The notes under the pieces are model-generated. The model did not search any database. It was not told the origin of the DNA and worked only from the letters and a program-made list of their open reading frames with translations. The position numbers and the translations under genes are program-made. DNA of 26,669 nucleotides from Verrucomicrobiota bacterium (GTDB lineage: Bacteria; Verrucomicrobiota; Verrucomicrobiia; Opitutales; Opitutaceae), in NCBI GenBank assembly GCA_023433275.1, contig JAEZDN010000137.1:1-26669 (forward strand), read 5' to 3'. Numbering within the stretch: the first letter of the stretch is position 1; each line of letters begins with the position of its first letter. Of this stretch, positions 1 through 7,987 are shown one piece after another.

Positions 1-35
1 GGAGGGCGGAGGCCGGTTGCCGCCGGTTTGGTTGC

Positions 36-60
36 GGAGGGGCGCAGTCTTGCTGCGACC
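36..60. repeat. Solo half of a GTAGG/CCTAC double-hairpin repeat
   Basis: This 25-base stretch reads GGAGGGGCGCAG followed by TCTTGCTGCGACC. It is nearly the reverse complement of the right arm of the complete element at 9164-9238 (three mismatches by eye). It can fold as GCGCAG/CTGCG around a short loop. No second arm is visible before position 1, so it is either a degraded single arm or the element continues outside the window. It lies just downstream of the PilZ gene stop codon. Confidence 0.5.
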
Positions 61-76
61 GTTCACCGAGCCGCGG

Positions 77-826
77 TCAGGCCGCGTGGGAACGGAGGAA
101 ACCGCGGACGTCCTCGGGCAGTTCCGGCGCGAGGTTCAACACCACCCACTGGTAGAGGCGGTGAATCTCATCCCGCTTCACGCCGGTCGCCGAGCTCGCC
201 GACCGGGCCTCGGGTCCGGCGAAACACTCGACGGCGTCGCATCCCGCCAGCCCGCGCACCACGCACTCCTTGAGACGGAATTCAAACGCCGCGATCTCGC
301 GGCCGACCATCTGTCGCCAGATGATCAGGCGGGACAGGGGTTCGCCCTCGAATTGTTCCACGAGATAACCCGAGTCGTCCGGCTGCAGCGGCTTGGTCTG
401 CTTGAGGGTGGAACCCAGGGCGACGATCTCCACGAGCTGGCGGTAGGCCGCTGCGGTGCTCGACGCGGCCAGATCCAGGGCCAGTCCAAACACGAGTGAA
501 TCGCGGCGCTCCGCCACATGGGCGATCGACCCGGGCACGGTCAGCACGTACCCCTGCATGTCGAGCTTCAGCCGGCAAGAGTCGCCCCGCTCCGCAATGA
601 TAGTTCGCGGCATCTGCACCTGGGCGCCCGAACCCGAGAGGTTGATCAATCGGCCCGTCCAATCGATGATTCTCCCACCCGTGACCTGACCGAGCTCATC
701 ACGCCCGGCGACGCCGATCATGGTTTTGAGGGGAAACCCGGCCTGCAACGTGTAGCGGGCCGTGCCGCGCCGGTCGGTCGCGGGCTCGGCCTTGCGGGTG
801 GAGAGGATGCGTTTGAAAAACAACAT
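77..826 (-). CDS. PilZ-domain protein (probable c-di-GMP receptor)
   Basis: This is a 249-residue soluble protein. Residues 20-24 read RGTAR, the RxxxR element of PilZ domains, and residues 62-67 read NLSGSG, the matching [D/N]xSxxG element. Together these form the cyclic di-GMP binding signature. PilZ proteins act as cytoplasmic effectors of c-di-GMP, controlling motility, secretion or polysaccharide synthesis. The domain fills roughly residues 15-135; the remaining 115 residues are not recognised and have no membrane segment. I chose the ATG at 826 because the longer frame back to 970 adds low-complexity residues and overlaps a better small ORF. The gene lies 41 bases after that ORF and downstream of a SYLF gene on the same strand, so co-transcription is likely. 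The target pathway cannot be read from the context. Confidence 0.72.
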   Translation of the reverse strand: MLFFKRILSTRKAEPATDRRGTARYTLQAGFPLKTMIGVAGRDELGQVTGGRIIDWTGRLINLSGSGAQVQMPRTIIAERGDSCRLKLDMQGYVLTVPGSIAHVAERRDSLVFGLALDLAASSTAAAYRQLVEIVALGSTLKQTKPLQPDDSGYLVEQFEGEPLSRLIIWRQMVGREIAAFEFRLKECVVRGLAGCDAVECFAGPEARSASSATGVKRDEIHRLYQWVVLNLAPELPEDVRGFLRSHAA

Positions 827-867
827 GGCAGCAGGAAGGCGGGCGGATGGCGTGTCTGGGGCCAGGT

Positions 868-1002
868 TCAGGGCGCGCGAGGATCGGTCGCAGGCTTCTC
901 CTGACTCCGGGGGCAAGTGGTGCAATTGACCACCAGGCTCTCGCTGTCGAGGTTCTTGATCACGGACCATGGCGCGGGCCGGCTCATCGGGATGGTTCTC
1001 AT
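868..1002 (-). CDS. Small 44-residue protein with a CxxC motif
   Basis: An ATG at 1002 opens a 44-codon frame ending in TGA at 868. The protein begins MRTIPMSRPAPWSVIKNL and contains NCTTCPRSQ. The start lies only five bases after the TAG stop of the SYLF gene (1008-1010), the spacing expected for a coupled downstream gene. The next gene, PilZ, starts 41 bases later. The CxxC pair could bind a metal or form a disulfide, but nothing else points to a function and I recognise no family. It has no signal peptide or membrane segment. A second Met at codon 6 is an alternative start. Against it: it is short and could be a chance frame in GC-rich DNA. Conservation in relatives would decide. Confidence 0.45.
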   Translation of the reverse strand: MRTIPMSRPAPWSVIKNLDSESLVVNCTTCPRSQEKPATDPRAP

Positions 1003-1007
1003 GGGCG

Positions 1008-1586
1008 CTAATTCAGGTTCTTATCCCGCCAATACCGCGTGCCCTGCAACGTTGCCTGAACAGCCAGTCCGCTCTTCGTGATCTGGTAAACCTCCAGATC
1101 CGGGCTGGCCGTCCGGGCCACGGCAGGCACCCCTCCTTTCTCCTCGGACTTGGCGGCGGCGTCCAGTTGACCGCCGAATTCCCAACCCTTGCGCAGGAAC
1201 GCCTCGAGCCGCGCCTGCGAGTGAAAAACAAACACGGCGCGAAAATCCTTCACGCCCAACCCCAGCCCCAAGCCGGCGGAGCCCATCTTCATGTACGATC
1301 GCCGGCCCGGTCTCTCGACCACCACGCCATGTCCGCCGGCGAAGCTGGCAAGGAGCAGGTGGACGCCGACATTGGAAAACACCGCGTAACCCGCCGCCTG
1401 GCGGATCCGGTCCTTGGCGTCCGGCTTGAGCTGGTAGAGTTCATCGAGGATCGCGTCCGCCATCACATCGATCTCGCCCCGTTTTTCCACGATCGCGTTC
1501 GCCGCCCCGCCGACCGGTGCCCCCATCAGCCCGGTCACTCCCAGGGCGAACGCAACCCATGCCTGCCACACCGTCCGGATCTTCAT
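1008..1586 (-). CDS. SYLF/Ysc84-domain lipid-binding protein, secreted
   Basis: This 192-residue protein starts with a basic stretch and hydrophobic core (about residues 1-29) that reads as a signal peptide. The rest is a SYLF (DUF500/Ysc84) domain. Recognisable parts are GYAVFSNVGVHLL near residue 73, the glycine-rich GSAGLGLGLGVKDFRAVFVF, and FLRKGWEFGGQLDAAA. In eukaryotes SYLF domains bind phosphoinositides. In bacteria these short exported versions are common, with unknown substrate. The start at 1586 was chosen because it gives the signal peptide directly. The longer frame to 1928 runs antisense through a permease remnant and is not credible. It is followed within five bases by a small ORF and then by a PilZ gene on the same strand. 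Confidence 0.82.
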   Translation of the reverse strand: MKIRTVWQAWVAFALGVTGLMGAPVGGAANAIVEKRGEIDVMADAILDELYQLKPDAKDRIRQAAGYAVFSNVGVHLLLASFAGGHGVVVERPGRRSYMKMGSAGLGLGLGVKDFRAVFVFHSQARLEAFLRKGWEFGGQLDAAAKSEEKGGVPAVARTASPDLEVYQITKSGLAVQATLQGTRYWRDKNLN

Positions 1587-1714
1587 GCCGGGAGCGTGCG
1601 GGCCGGAATTTCTCCTGTCAATCAGCGCACCACGGCGGCCCGGCCCCGGGAATCCCTGCAACTTGCGCCCCGGCCGCGGGGTAATCGTGACACCGCCGGC
1701 GCTTCCGCCGACGG

Positions 1715-1893
1715 CCCTCCCCGTTGCCTGCGCGGCGAGGAAGCTGCGGACCATGAGGCCGGCCCCGGCGAGCAACACGACGGCGAGGGCGCTCATCACG
1801 GCGCTGCTCGTCACCATTGGCGTGACCGCCTGCTGGTTGCCCGCCCGCCGTGCGGCCAGGATCGCCCCGACCGAGGCGCTGCGAACGGAATAG
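1715..1893 (+). pseudogene. Remnants of an ADOP/MacB-type ABC permease on both strands
   Basis: The plus-strand frame at 1789-1893 encodes ALLVTIGVTACWLPARR followed by AARIAPTEALRTE and a stop. This is the typical C-terminal end of FtsX/MacB permeases of the ADOP type (last membrane helix, LPARRAAR, P-EALR-E). No start, ATP-binding or periplasmic domain precedes it. On the opposite strand, 1808-1715 encodes ALAVVLLAGAGLMVRSFLAAQ, which resembles the conserved internal ADOP segment that sits mid-protein. The two pieces are therefore adjacent but in opposite orientation, as expected if most of the gene was deleted and a piece inverted. Both fragments lie within longer frames that are otherwise nonsense. 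The C-terminal match is the stronger one; the inverted match could be chance because the region is hydrophobic and GC-rich. Confidence 0.45.
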
Positions 1894-2083
1894 TTCATCA
1901 CCGTGCCGCGGAGATTCCCGTCGGGCACCGGGTTGCCGGCGAGCCGCGACCCTGCGTCGGCGATTTCCGGGAGAATGGACGCCGCCGCGCTGTCGCATGC
2001 TTCGGATTCGAAACATTGCCTCCTGCTGTAATGATGCGCGTCTTGCGCACCTCGCCCGCGGCTGGCATGGATATTCCGCCATC

Positions 2084-2689
2084 ATGAAAAAGGTCCTCCT
2101 CGTTCTCGGGATTCTCGCCGCGCTTGCCGTGGTCGTGGTCCTCTTTGCCACGGGTCAGTACAATGGCCTCGTGAATCGCGCGCAGGCCGTCGACGCGCAA
2201 TGGGCGCAGGTTCAGAACGTTTACCAGCGTCGCGCCGACCTCATCCCGAACCTCGTCTCCACCGTCTCCGGCGCGGCGAATTTCGAGAAGTCGACGCTCA
2301 CCGAGGTGACGAACGCACGTGCGTCCGTGGGCCGCGTCCAATTCAACGGCACGCCCAATTCCGCGCAGATGGCCGAGTTTGACCAGGCGCAGGGCGCCCT
2401 CTCCTCGGCGCTGTCCCGCCTGCTCGTCGTGGCCGAGAATTACCCCACGCTCCGCGCCACCGCGAATTTCCAGGACCTCCAGGCTCAGCTCGAGGGCACC
2501 GAGAACCGCATCAGCGTCGAGCGCGGCCGATTCAACGAGCTCGCCCGGGATTACAACAGCGCCATCAAGCGCTTTCCCACCGTGCTTTTCGCCGGAATCT
2601 TCGGCTTCGCGGAGAAACCCTATTTCACCGCCAAGTCCGGCGCGGACACCCCGCCGGAAGTCCAGTTCGATTTCTCGAAGAAGAACTGA
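2084..2689 (+). CDS. lemA: LemA family membrane protein
   Basis: This 201-residue protein has an N-terminal membrane anchor (about residues 4-21) followed by a helical LemA domain. Landmarks are YNGLVNRAQAVDAQWAQV, then YQRRADLIPNLVSTV, ENYPTLRA, TENRISVERGRFNE and DYNSAIKRFP. LemA proteins have a short external N-terminus and a helical cytoplasmic or periplasmic body of unsettled function. They occur widely next to TPM-domain proteins. That is the case here: a TPM gene starts one base after the LemA stop. The start at 2084 was chosen because the anchor begins there. Upstream reading frame to 1850 is antisense-like filler. No Shine-Dalgarno is seen; the leader is TTCCGCCATC. Confidence 0.93.
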   Translation: MKKVLLVLGILAALAVVVVLFATGQYNGLVNRAQAVDAQWAQVQNVYQRRADLIPNLVSTVSGAANFEKSTLTEVTNARASVGRVQFNGTPNSAQMAEFDQAQGALSSALSRLLVVAENYPTLRATANFQDLQAQLEGTENRISVERGRFNELARDYNSAIKRFPTVLFAGIFGFAEKPYFTAKSGADTPPEVQFDFSKKN

Positions 2690-2690
2690 C

Positions 2691-3491
2691 GTGCGCCCCT
2701 CTTTCCGGGTCCTCATCCTTCTTTGGCTCGCCGTCGCGGGCGCGGCGCTCGGCGCCGCCGAGCGCATCCCGCCGGCGCCCGCGCGGTATTTCAACGATTA
2801 TGCCGGCGTCGTCCCGGCCGGGACGGCCCAAGCCCTCAACGCGCGGCTGGAGCAGTTCGAGCGCGAGAGCTCCAACCAGCTCCTCGTGACCATCTACCCG
2901 AAGATGGAGTCCGACTCCTCGGTCGAGGACTACACCGTGCGTGTCGCGGAATCCTGGAAAGTCGGCCAGCAGGGACGCAACAACGGCGCCGTGCTCTTCG
3001 CGTTCATGCAGGAGCGGCAGCTTTACCTGCAGGTCGGCTATGGACTGGAAGGCGCGATTCCCGATGCCCTCGCCAAGCGGATCATCGAGCGCGACATCAT
3101 CCCCGGCTTCCGCGCGGGCGACGTCGCCGGTGGCCTGACCGCGGGCGTCGACTCGATGATCGCCGCCGCCAGGGGCGAGTATCAAGGCACCGGCCGAACG
3201 CAGGCGGAGGGCCGGCGCGGGAGTTCGGTCGGCACGCCATCCGTTGGCCTGGTCATTTTCGTCATCCTGCTGTTTTTGTTCCTGCGCGGCATCTTCCGCC
3301 GCGGGCGCGGTCCCACCATTTTTTCCAATCCCTACCGCCGCGCCGTGTCGCCGCGCAGTCCGTGGTGGATGGGCGGCGGATCCGGAGGCTCCTGGGGCGG
3401 TGGCTCGTCGAGGGGCGGCGGATTCTCCGGCGGCGGATTCTCCGGCGGCGGGGGCAGCTTCGGCGGCGGCGGCGCGGGAGGAAGATGGTGA
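2691..3491 (+). CDS. TPM-domain protein with glycine-rich tail
   Basis: The GTG at 2691, one base after the LemA stop, starts a 266-residue protein with a clear signal peptide (RPSFRVLILLWLAVAG, cleavage near GAAERIPP). A TPM domain follows, about residues 28-165: YFNDYAGVVPAGTAQALN, QLLVTIYPKM, NNGAVLFAF, QVGYGLEGAIPDALAKRI. One membrane helix (VGLVIFVILLFLFLRGIF, near residue 185) precedes a C-terminal tail of repeated GGGFSGGG units. This is the YgcG-like architecture: the TPM domain is extracytoplasmic and anchored by the C-terminal helix. TPM domains have been linked to phosphatase activity in plants and to photosystem repair, but the role in bacteria is unproven. The LemA-TPM-TPM arrangement implies one membrane complex. 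A purine-rich GAAGAAGAA lies just upstream of the GTG. Confidence 0.9.
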   Translation: MRPSFRVLILLWLAVAGAALGAAERIPPAPARYFNDYAGVVPAGTAQALNARLEQFERESSNQLLVTIYPKMESDSSVEDYTVRVAESWKVGQQGRNNGAVLFAFMQERQLYLQVGYGLEGAIPDALAKRIIERDIIPGFRAGDVAGGLTAGVDSMIAAARGEYQGTGRTQAEGRRGSSVGTPSVGLVIFVILLFLFLRGIFRRGRGPTIFSNPYRRAVSPRSPWWMGGGSGGSWGGGSSRGGGFSGGGFSGGGGSFGGGGAGGRW

Positions 3492-3925
3492 TGAAGAAAT
3501 CCACCTTCATCGAAAAGCTCGACCAGGCCGCCATCGCGGCTGCCATTGCCGATGCGGAAAGAAACACCTCGGGCGAAATCCGTGTCGTCCTTTCCCATCA
3601 ACCCGCGCCCGAGCCCGTCGCCGCGGCCAAAGCGGCCTTTGTCCGGCTGCGCATGGAAAAGACCGCCGATCGCAACGGGGTCCTGATTTTCGTCGCTCCG
3701 GAATCGCAGACCTTCGCGATCGTGGGCGACACCGGGATCCATCGCCAGTGTGGCCCGGACTTCTGGAAGGATGTCGCCGCAGCCATGTCCGCCTCCTTCG
3801 CCGCCGGCGACTTCGGCGCCGGCCTCACCGCGGCAATCCGCCAGGCGGGCGAGTTGCTCCGGCGGCATTTCCCGCGCCGGCGCGATGATCTGGACGAATT
3901 GCCCAACACCGTGGTCGAGCAATAA
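3491..3925 (+). CDS. Second TPM-domain protein, soluble
   Basis: This 144-residue protein is a single TPM domain without signal peptide or membrane helix: AAIADAERNTSGEIRVVLSH, RNGVLIFVAPESQTFAI, VGDTGIHRQCGPDFWKD, then an ASFAAGDFGAGLTAAIRQAG helix. The ATG at 3491 shares its A with the TGA stop of the preceding TPM gene, and a good Shine-Dalgarno (GGAGG at 3477-3481) lies nine bases before it. An ATG at 3485 is too close to that site. The tight coupling to lemA and the first TPM gene makes a three-gene operon. The protein probably works with the membrane-anchored TPM partner, on the cytoplasmic side. Its biochemical role is not known. Confidence 0.9.
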   Translation: MKKSTFIEKLDQAAIAAAIADAERNTSGEIRVVLSHQPAPEPVAAAKAAFVRLRMEKTADRNGVLIFVAPESQTFAIVGDTGIHRQCGPDFWKDVAAAMSASFAAGDFGAGLTAAIRQAGELLRRHFPRRRDDLDELPNTVVEQ

Positions 3926-3974
3926 GCCGGCATCGAAATTCCCGCGGCAGGCCCGCGCGGAAAAATGGGTTCAA

Positions 3975-6026
3975 TCAATCCTTCCGTTCCCGCGTCTTCA
4001 CGCCGGCATCGCGCAACAGGTCGTCAAGATGGGACGGCGCCTTCGGCCGCTTGGGTCGCTGGGTCGCCGCCGCCAGCCGGGTGCCGGGAGCCTGCACGCC
4101 GCACGGCGTGATGTGCGGAGGCGGCGTGACGTCGACCGTCGCCTGTTTTCCGTCGAGCAGGCGCGCGGCCATGTCGCCCAGTCCGAGGCGCGTCATGGAT
4201 TTGCGCAGGACTGATTTCATCTCCGGTCGATACCAGAAAAAGAAGCTGCGCTGTTCCTGCTTTTCCTCGGGGGTGCGCGCGACACACACCTCCTCCGCGT
4301 TGTACGGATGGACGCCCGTGGCATAGATCTCCGTGGCCACCGTCATCGGGGTGGGCGTGAAATCCTGCACCTGCTCGAGGCGGAAACCGAGATCCTTGGT
4401 CTTGAGCGCGAGCTCGGCCATGTCCTCCGGCCGCGAGCCGGGATGCGAACTGATGAAGTACGGAATGATCTGGGTCTTCTCCTTGCCTGCCCGCTTCGCG
4501 GCGCGGTCGAACTTTTCCTTGAACTTGTAGAAGAGCTTGAACGACGGCTTGCGCATGACGCGCAGCACGTGGTCGCTGGTGTGCTCCGGCGCGACCTTCA
4601 GCCGGCCGGACACGTGGTGTTGCGCGAGCTCCTCGACGTAGCGCTCGTGGCTGGCCTTGGCCTCGGGCGACGCGCCCTTCTCATGCAGGAAGAGGTCGTA
4701 GCGGATCCCGCTCGTGACGAACGCGTGATTCACGCCCTCGGTCTCGCGCACGGATTTATAGATGTCGAGCAGCGCGGTGTGGTCCGTGTCGAGGTTGCGG
4801 CAGACGTCCGGCCAGATGCAGCTGGGGCGGACGCACTCGTCGCAAATCCACTGCTCCTTGCCCTTCATCTTGTACATGTTGGCGGACGGGCCGCCCAGGT
4901 CGCTGATCGTGCCGCGGAAATCCAGCATCTGCTTGATCGTCTCGACCTCGCGCAGGATTGACGCCTTCGAGCGCGAGGCGACGAACTTGCCCTGGTGCGC
5001 GGAGATCGTGCAAAAACTGCAGCCGCCAAAGCACCCGCGGTGCATGTTGATCGAGTGCTTGATCATCTCGTACGCCGGGATCGGTCCGCGCTTGCGGTAC
5101 TTCGGGTGCGGCAGGCGCGTGTACGGCAGGTCGAAACTCGTGTCGATCTGCTCCTCGCTCATCGTCGGGAATGGCGGGTTCACTACCAGCAGGCGGTCGC
5201 CGACCGGCTGCATGAGCCGGCGCGCCTTGACGCGGTTCGACTCGGTCTCGATGTCCTTGAAATTTCTCGCATACAACGCGCGGTCCCGGCCGCACTCCTC
5301 GTGCGAGTGCAGCACGAAATCGTCCCAGTTCTCGTTCTTGGGCGTCTTCACGCCGGGCGGCAGCAGCACCGCGGTCTGCGGGATGGTGCGAAGGGAGGAA
5401 AACGGCACGCCGCGCTTCAACAACCGCACGGTCTCGCGCAAGGGCATCTCCCCCATCCCATAAACCAGCAGGTCGGCGCCGCTCTCGGCCAGGATCGATG
5501 GCTTCAGGGTGTCGGACCAATAATCGTAATGGGTCACGCGCCGCAGGCTGGCCTCGATGCCGCCGATCATCACGGGCACGTCAGGAAAAACCTTCTTCAC
5601 GCACTGCGTGTACACCGTGGTGGCATAGTCCGGACGGTAACCGTGCTCGCCTCCCGGCGTGTACGCGTCCTCGCTGCGCAACTTCTTGGCGGCGGTGTAA
5701 CGATTGACCATCGAGTCCATGCACCCCGCGGTCACGCCGAAGAACAGGCGCGGGGCGCCTAGCTTCTTGAAATCGCGCAGATCGTCGCGCCAGTTGGGTT
5801 GCGGGATGATCGCCACGCGCAGTCCCTCGGACTCCAGCAACCGCCCGATCACGGCCGTGCCAAAGGCGGGATGATCCACGTAGGCGTCGCCGGAGATGAT
5901 GATGACGTCGATGTAGTCCCAGCCCCGCGCGGCCACCTCGTCCGCCGTCGTCGGCAGCCAGCGCTTCGCGTCCCACACGGGTTCGTGGGAATAGACTTTG
6001 GCGGAAGCCGGTGCAGGCGCGGACAT
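3975..6026 (-). CDS. ygiQ: YgiQ family radical SAM protein
   Basis: This 683-residue protein matches the YgiQ (UPF0313) family in length and layout. The N-terminal domain (about 1-300) carries LPTTADEVAARGWDYIDVI, SGDAYVDHPAFG and MIGGIEASLRR. The radical SAM core has the cluster motif C332-xxx-C336-xx-C339 in RGCFGGCSFC. Further hallmarks are PSANMYKMKG and APEHTSDHVLRVM. The C-terminal 120 residues match the DUF3362 tail (FFFWYRPEMKSVLRKS). The enzyme binds a 4Fe-4S cluster and S-adenosylmethionine; its substrate is unknown. Start at 6026 (MSAPAPA) is preferred; an ATG at 6038 adds four residues. The open frame continues far upstream through antisense trxB, which is not real coding. It is divergent from trxB across about 200 bp with no obvious promoter. 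Confidence 0.95.
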   Translation of the reverse strand: MSAPAPASAKVYSHEPVWDAKRWLPTTADEVAARGWDYIDVIIISGDAYVDHPAFGTAVIGRLLESEGLRVAIIPQPNWRDDLRDFKKLGAPRLFFGVTAGCMDSMVNRYTAAKKLRSEDAYTPGGEHGYRPDYATTVYTQCVKKVFPDVPVMIGGIEASLRRVTHYDYWSDTLKPSILAESGADLLVYGMGEMPLRETVRLLKRGVPFSSLRTIPQTAVLLPPGVKTPKNENWDDFVLHSHEECGRDRALYARNFKDIETESNRVKARRLMQPVGDRLLVVNPPFPTMSEEQIDTSFDLPYTRLPHPKYRKRGPIPAYEMIKHSINMHRGCFGGCSFCTISAHQGKFVASRSKASILREVETIKQMLDFRGTISDLGGPSANMYKMKGKEQWICDECVRPSCIWPDVCRNLDTDHTALLDIYKSVRETEGVNHAFVTSGIRYDLFLHEKGASPEAKASHERYVEELAQHHVSGRLKVAPEHTSDHVLRVMRKPSFKLFYKFKEKFDRAAKRAGKEKTQIIPYFISSHPGSRPEDMAELALKTKDLGFRLEQVQDFTPTPMTVATEIYATGVHPYNAEEVCVARTPEEKQEQRSFFFWYRPEMKSVLRKSMTRLGLGDMAARLLDGKQATVDVTPPPHITPCGVQAPGTRLAAATQRPKRPKAPSHLDDLLRDAGVKTRERKD

Positions 6027-6224
6027 GCCGGGCACCATTGGTGTTTTCCCGCGACACGCAAAGCCGGATTTGGAAATGGATGGGTGAAGGGCCGCGCCCC
6101 TGCGCAAGGCTGACACCGCCGCAAGACCGCCTGGCGGGAGTTCGGACCTGCCCGGCAAGGCTCTTTCCATCTCGGGAGTTGCGCTCACCGCCTTGTTGCC
6201 TCTCTGTGGGTCCCCTTGATTCCC

Positions 6225-7169
6225 ATGCCTGCCCAAGTCGAAAACGTCGTCATCGTCGGCACCGGTTGCGCCGGCCTCACCGCCGCCATCTATACCGGCC
6301 GCGCCAATCTCTCGCCCCTCGTCCTCGAGGGCGTCCTCCCGGGCGGGCAGCTGACCACGACCTCGGAGGTGGAGAATTTTCCCGGTTTTCCGGAAGGCAT
6401 CGACGGATTCCAGCTGATGCAGAACCTGCGCAAGCAGGCCGAGAAGTTCGGCACTCGCTACGAGAGCGGCAGCGTCACGGGCCTCGATACGTCGAGCTGG
6501 CCCTACACCCTCAAGCTCGCCGACCGCGAGATCAAGGCGAAGACCGTCATCATCGCCACCGGTGCCTCGCCGCGCCTCACCGGCGTCCCCGGCGAAAAGG
6601 AACTCTACGGCGGCAAGGGCGTGACGACCTGCGCGACCTGCGACGGCGCCTTCTACCGCAAGATGGAAGTCGCGGTCATCGGCGGCGGCGACAGCGCGGC
6701 CGAGGAGGCCCTCTTCCTCACCCGTTTCGCCAGCAAGGTTTACCTCGTCCATCGCCGTGACTCCCTGCGGGCCTCGAAGATCATGGCGGACCGCGCCACG
6801 TCCCATGAGAAGATCCAGCCGGTGTGGGACAGCGTGCCGGTCGCCGTCGAGGGCGTCGAGCAGGGGGCCGTGACCGGCCTGCGCATCAAGAATGTGAAGA
6901 CCAACGCCGAGAGCGTGCTCCCGGTGAAGGGCATTTTCGTCGCCATCGGCCACGTGCCGAACACCGCCCCGTTCAAGGACGCGGTCGATACCGACGAACA
7001 GGGCTACTTCGTCCCGGCCGGCCACAGCCAGGTGAAAACCAAGACGCCCGGCGTGTACGTCGCGGGCGATTGCGCCGACCATCACTACCGCCAGGCCATC
7101 ACGGCCGCGGGCATGGGTTGCCAGGCCGCCATCGAGGCCGAGCGCTGGCTGGCGGAAAAGGAAGCCTGA
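6225..7169 (+). CDS. trxB: Thioredoxin reductase
   Basis: This 314-residue flavoenzyme transfers electrons from NADPH through FAD to thioredoxin in the cytoplasm. The N-terminal FAD motif is VGTGCAGLTA (G12, G14, G17). GGQLTTTSEVENFPGFP is the standard FAD segment. The redox-active pair is C136-A-T-C139 followed by D140. The NADPH-binding motif is VIGGGDSAAEEA (about 151-162), followed by HRRDSLRASK. The C-terminal FAD motif is VYVAGDCAD with a final RQAITAAGMGC helix. The ATG at 6225 fits homologues; the TTG at 6216 adds three residues. The leader CCCCTTGATTCCC holds no Shine-Dalgarno. Length and all motifs are normal for TrxB. It lies 65 bp ahead of an M15 peptidase that probably has no functional link. 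Confidence 0.97.
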   Translation: MPAQVENVVIVGTGCAGLTAAIYTGRANLSPLVLEGVLPGGQLTTTSEVENFPGFPEGIDGFQLMQNLRKQAEKFGTRYESGSVTGLDTSSWPYTLKLADREIKAKTVIIATGASPRLTGVPGEKELYGGKGVTTCATCDGAFYRKMEVAVIGGGDSAAEEALFLTRFASKVYLVHRRDSLRASKIMADRATSHEKIQPVWDSVPVAVEGVEQGAVTGLRIKNVKTNAESVLPVKGIFVAIGHVPNTAPFKDAVDTDEQGYFVPAGHSQVKTKTPGVYVAGDCADHHYRQAITAAGMGCQAAIEAERWLAEKEA

Positions 7170-7183
7170 GCCCGTCTTGTAGC

Positions 7184-7201
7184 GTCGCTGCTCCTGGCGA
7201 C
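7184..7201. repeat. Short hairpin, possible degenerate half-element
   Basis: GTCGC at 7184-7188 pairs with GCGAC at 7197-7201, preceded by TTGTAGC. The layout (GTAG, then a short stem-loop) resembles one arm of the GTAGG/CCTAC elements seen at 9164, 10691 and 14434, but no second arm follows. It lies between trxB and the M15 peptidase gene. It has no T tract, so a terminator role is not supported. Confidence 0.25.
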
Positions 7202-7234
7202 CTCGCGCCCGAGGGCTTCAAGAAGCGGATCCCC

Positions 7235-7798
7235 ATGACGCTCCGGGAACTCCGCAAGCTCTGGTCCCGCCTCGACATTCCCGATGACGTCGCCGCGCGT
7301 GCCGCGAAGCGCCTGCACCCGGAAGCGAAACGCCTCGTATCCATCGGCCGTGCCCCGGACGATCGGCGCGTCCTCCGTCTCTCGCCCGCGGCGGCGCGCT
7401 CGTGGCGGAAAATGCAGGCAGCGGCGTCTGCCGATGGCGTTAACCTGGTCGCCCTCTCCGCATTTCGCAGCGTCGCGCGCCAAAGCCGCATCATCCGGCG
7501 CAAGCGGGCCGCCGGGCAAACCATTGAAAACATCCTGCGCGTGAACGCCGTGCCCGGGTGCAGTGAACATCACTCCGGCCGCGCGCTCGACCTGGCGACG
7601 TCCCGCCGCCTGCGGCTGGATGCCTCGTTCGCGCGCACCCGCGAGTTTCGGTGGCTGGTCCGCCACGCCGGGCATTTCGGATTCCACCTCTCCTATCCGC
7701 GCGGCAATCCCCAGGGCATCGTGTACGAGCCCTGGCACTGGTGCTGGCGCGCATCGGTCAAGTCGGCGCGGCGCAATCAGGACCGCCCGCCGACCTGA
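7235..7798 (+). CDS. M15-family peptidase (VanY/DdcY-type D,D-carboxypeptidase)
   Basis: This 187-residue protein has the metal site of M15B peptidases: SEHHSGRALD at 110-119 fits SxHxxGxAxD with H112 and D119 as zinc ligands, and EPWHW at 165-169 supplies the catalytic Glu165 and the third ligand His168. LSAFRSVARQSRII near residue 75 is the usual SxxRS substrate-binding segment. Such enzymes trim D-Ala-D-Ala or related bonds in peptidoglycan peptides. No signal peptide or membrane anchor is visible from this start, which is odd for a wall enzyme; upstream in-frame sequence gives none either. It could therefore act on recycled muropeptides in the cytoplasm, or be exported by another route. 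The ATG at 7235 begins the natural helical N-terminus. Confidence 0.88.
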   Translation: MTLRELRKLWSRLDIPDDVAARAAKRLHPEAKRLVSIGRAPDDRRVLRLSPAAARSWRKMQAAASADGVNLVALSAFRSVARQSRIIRRKRAAGQTIENILRVNAVPGCSEHHSGRALDLATSRRLRLDASFARTREFRWLVRHAGHFGFHLSYPRGNPQGIVYEPWHWCWRASVKSARRNQDRPPT

Positions 7799-7987
7799 GC
7801 GCGCTCATGTAGCGGGAGGCGGCGTGACTTGACCTTAAGGCGCTGGATCGGAGCGGGTTCCCCCGCGACGCGCCGGGCCGCGCGTTCCACCCTTCCTCTT
7901 AGAAAAATTAAGATTCATCGATCCACGTGCATGAGTCTGGTCGGAGGGGGACCAACTCCCGGTCCGGCGGTCTAGGAAGGGCCCGCC

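Noticed and set aside
1587..1928. N-terminal extension of the SYLF protein
   Set aside because: It covers the permease remnant and its antisense; the signal peptide begins at 1586.
3361..3490. Tandem GGCGGC-rich DNA that could look like a repeat array
   Set aside because: It encodes the glycine-rich tail usual for TPM/YgcG proteins and is explained by codon use.
3926..3974. Possible terminator between the TPM gene and ygiQ (TTCCCGCG ... CGCGCGGAAAAA)
   Set aside because: The stem is imperfect and the A/T run is short; not convincing for either strand.
6039..7085. Long minus-strand open frame running upstream from ygiQ through trxB
   Set aside because: It is antisense to a complete trxB gene, has no family features, and its translation is low-complexity; the true ygiQ start is at 6026.
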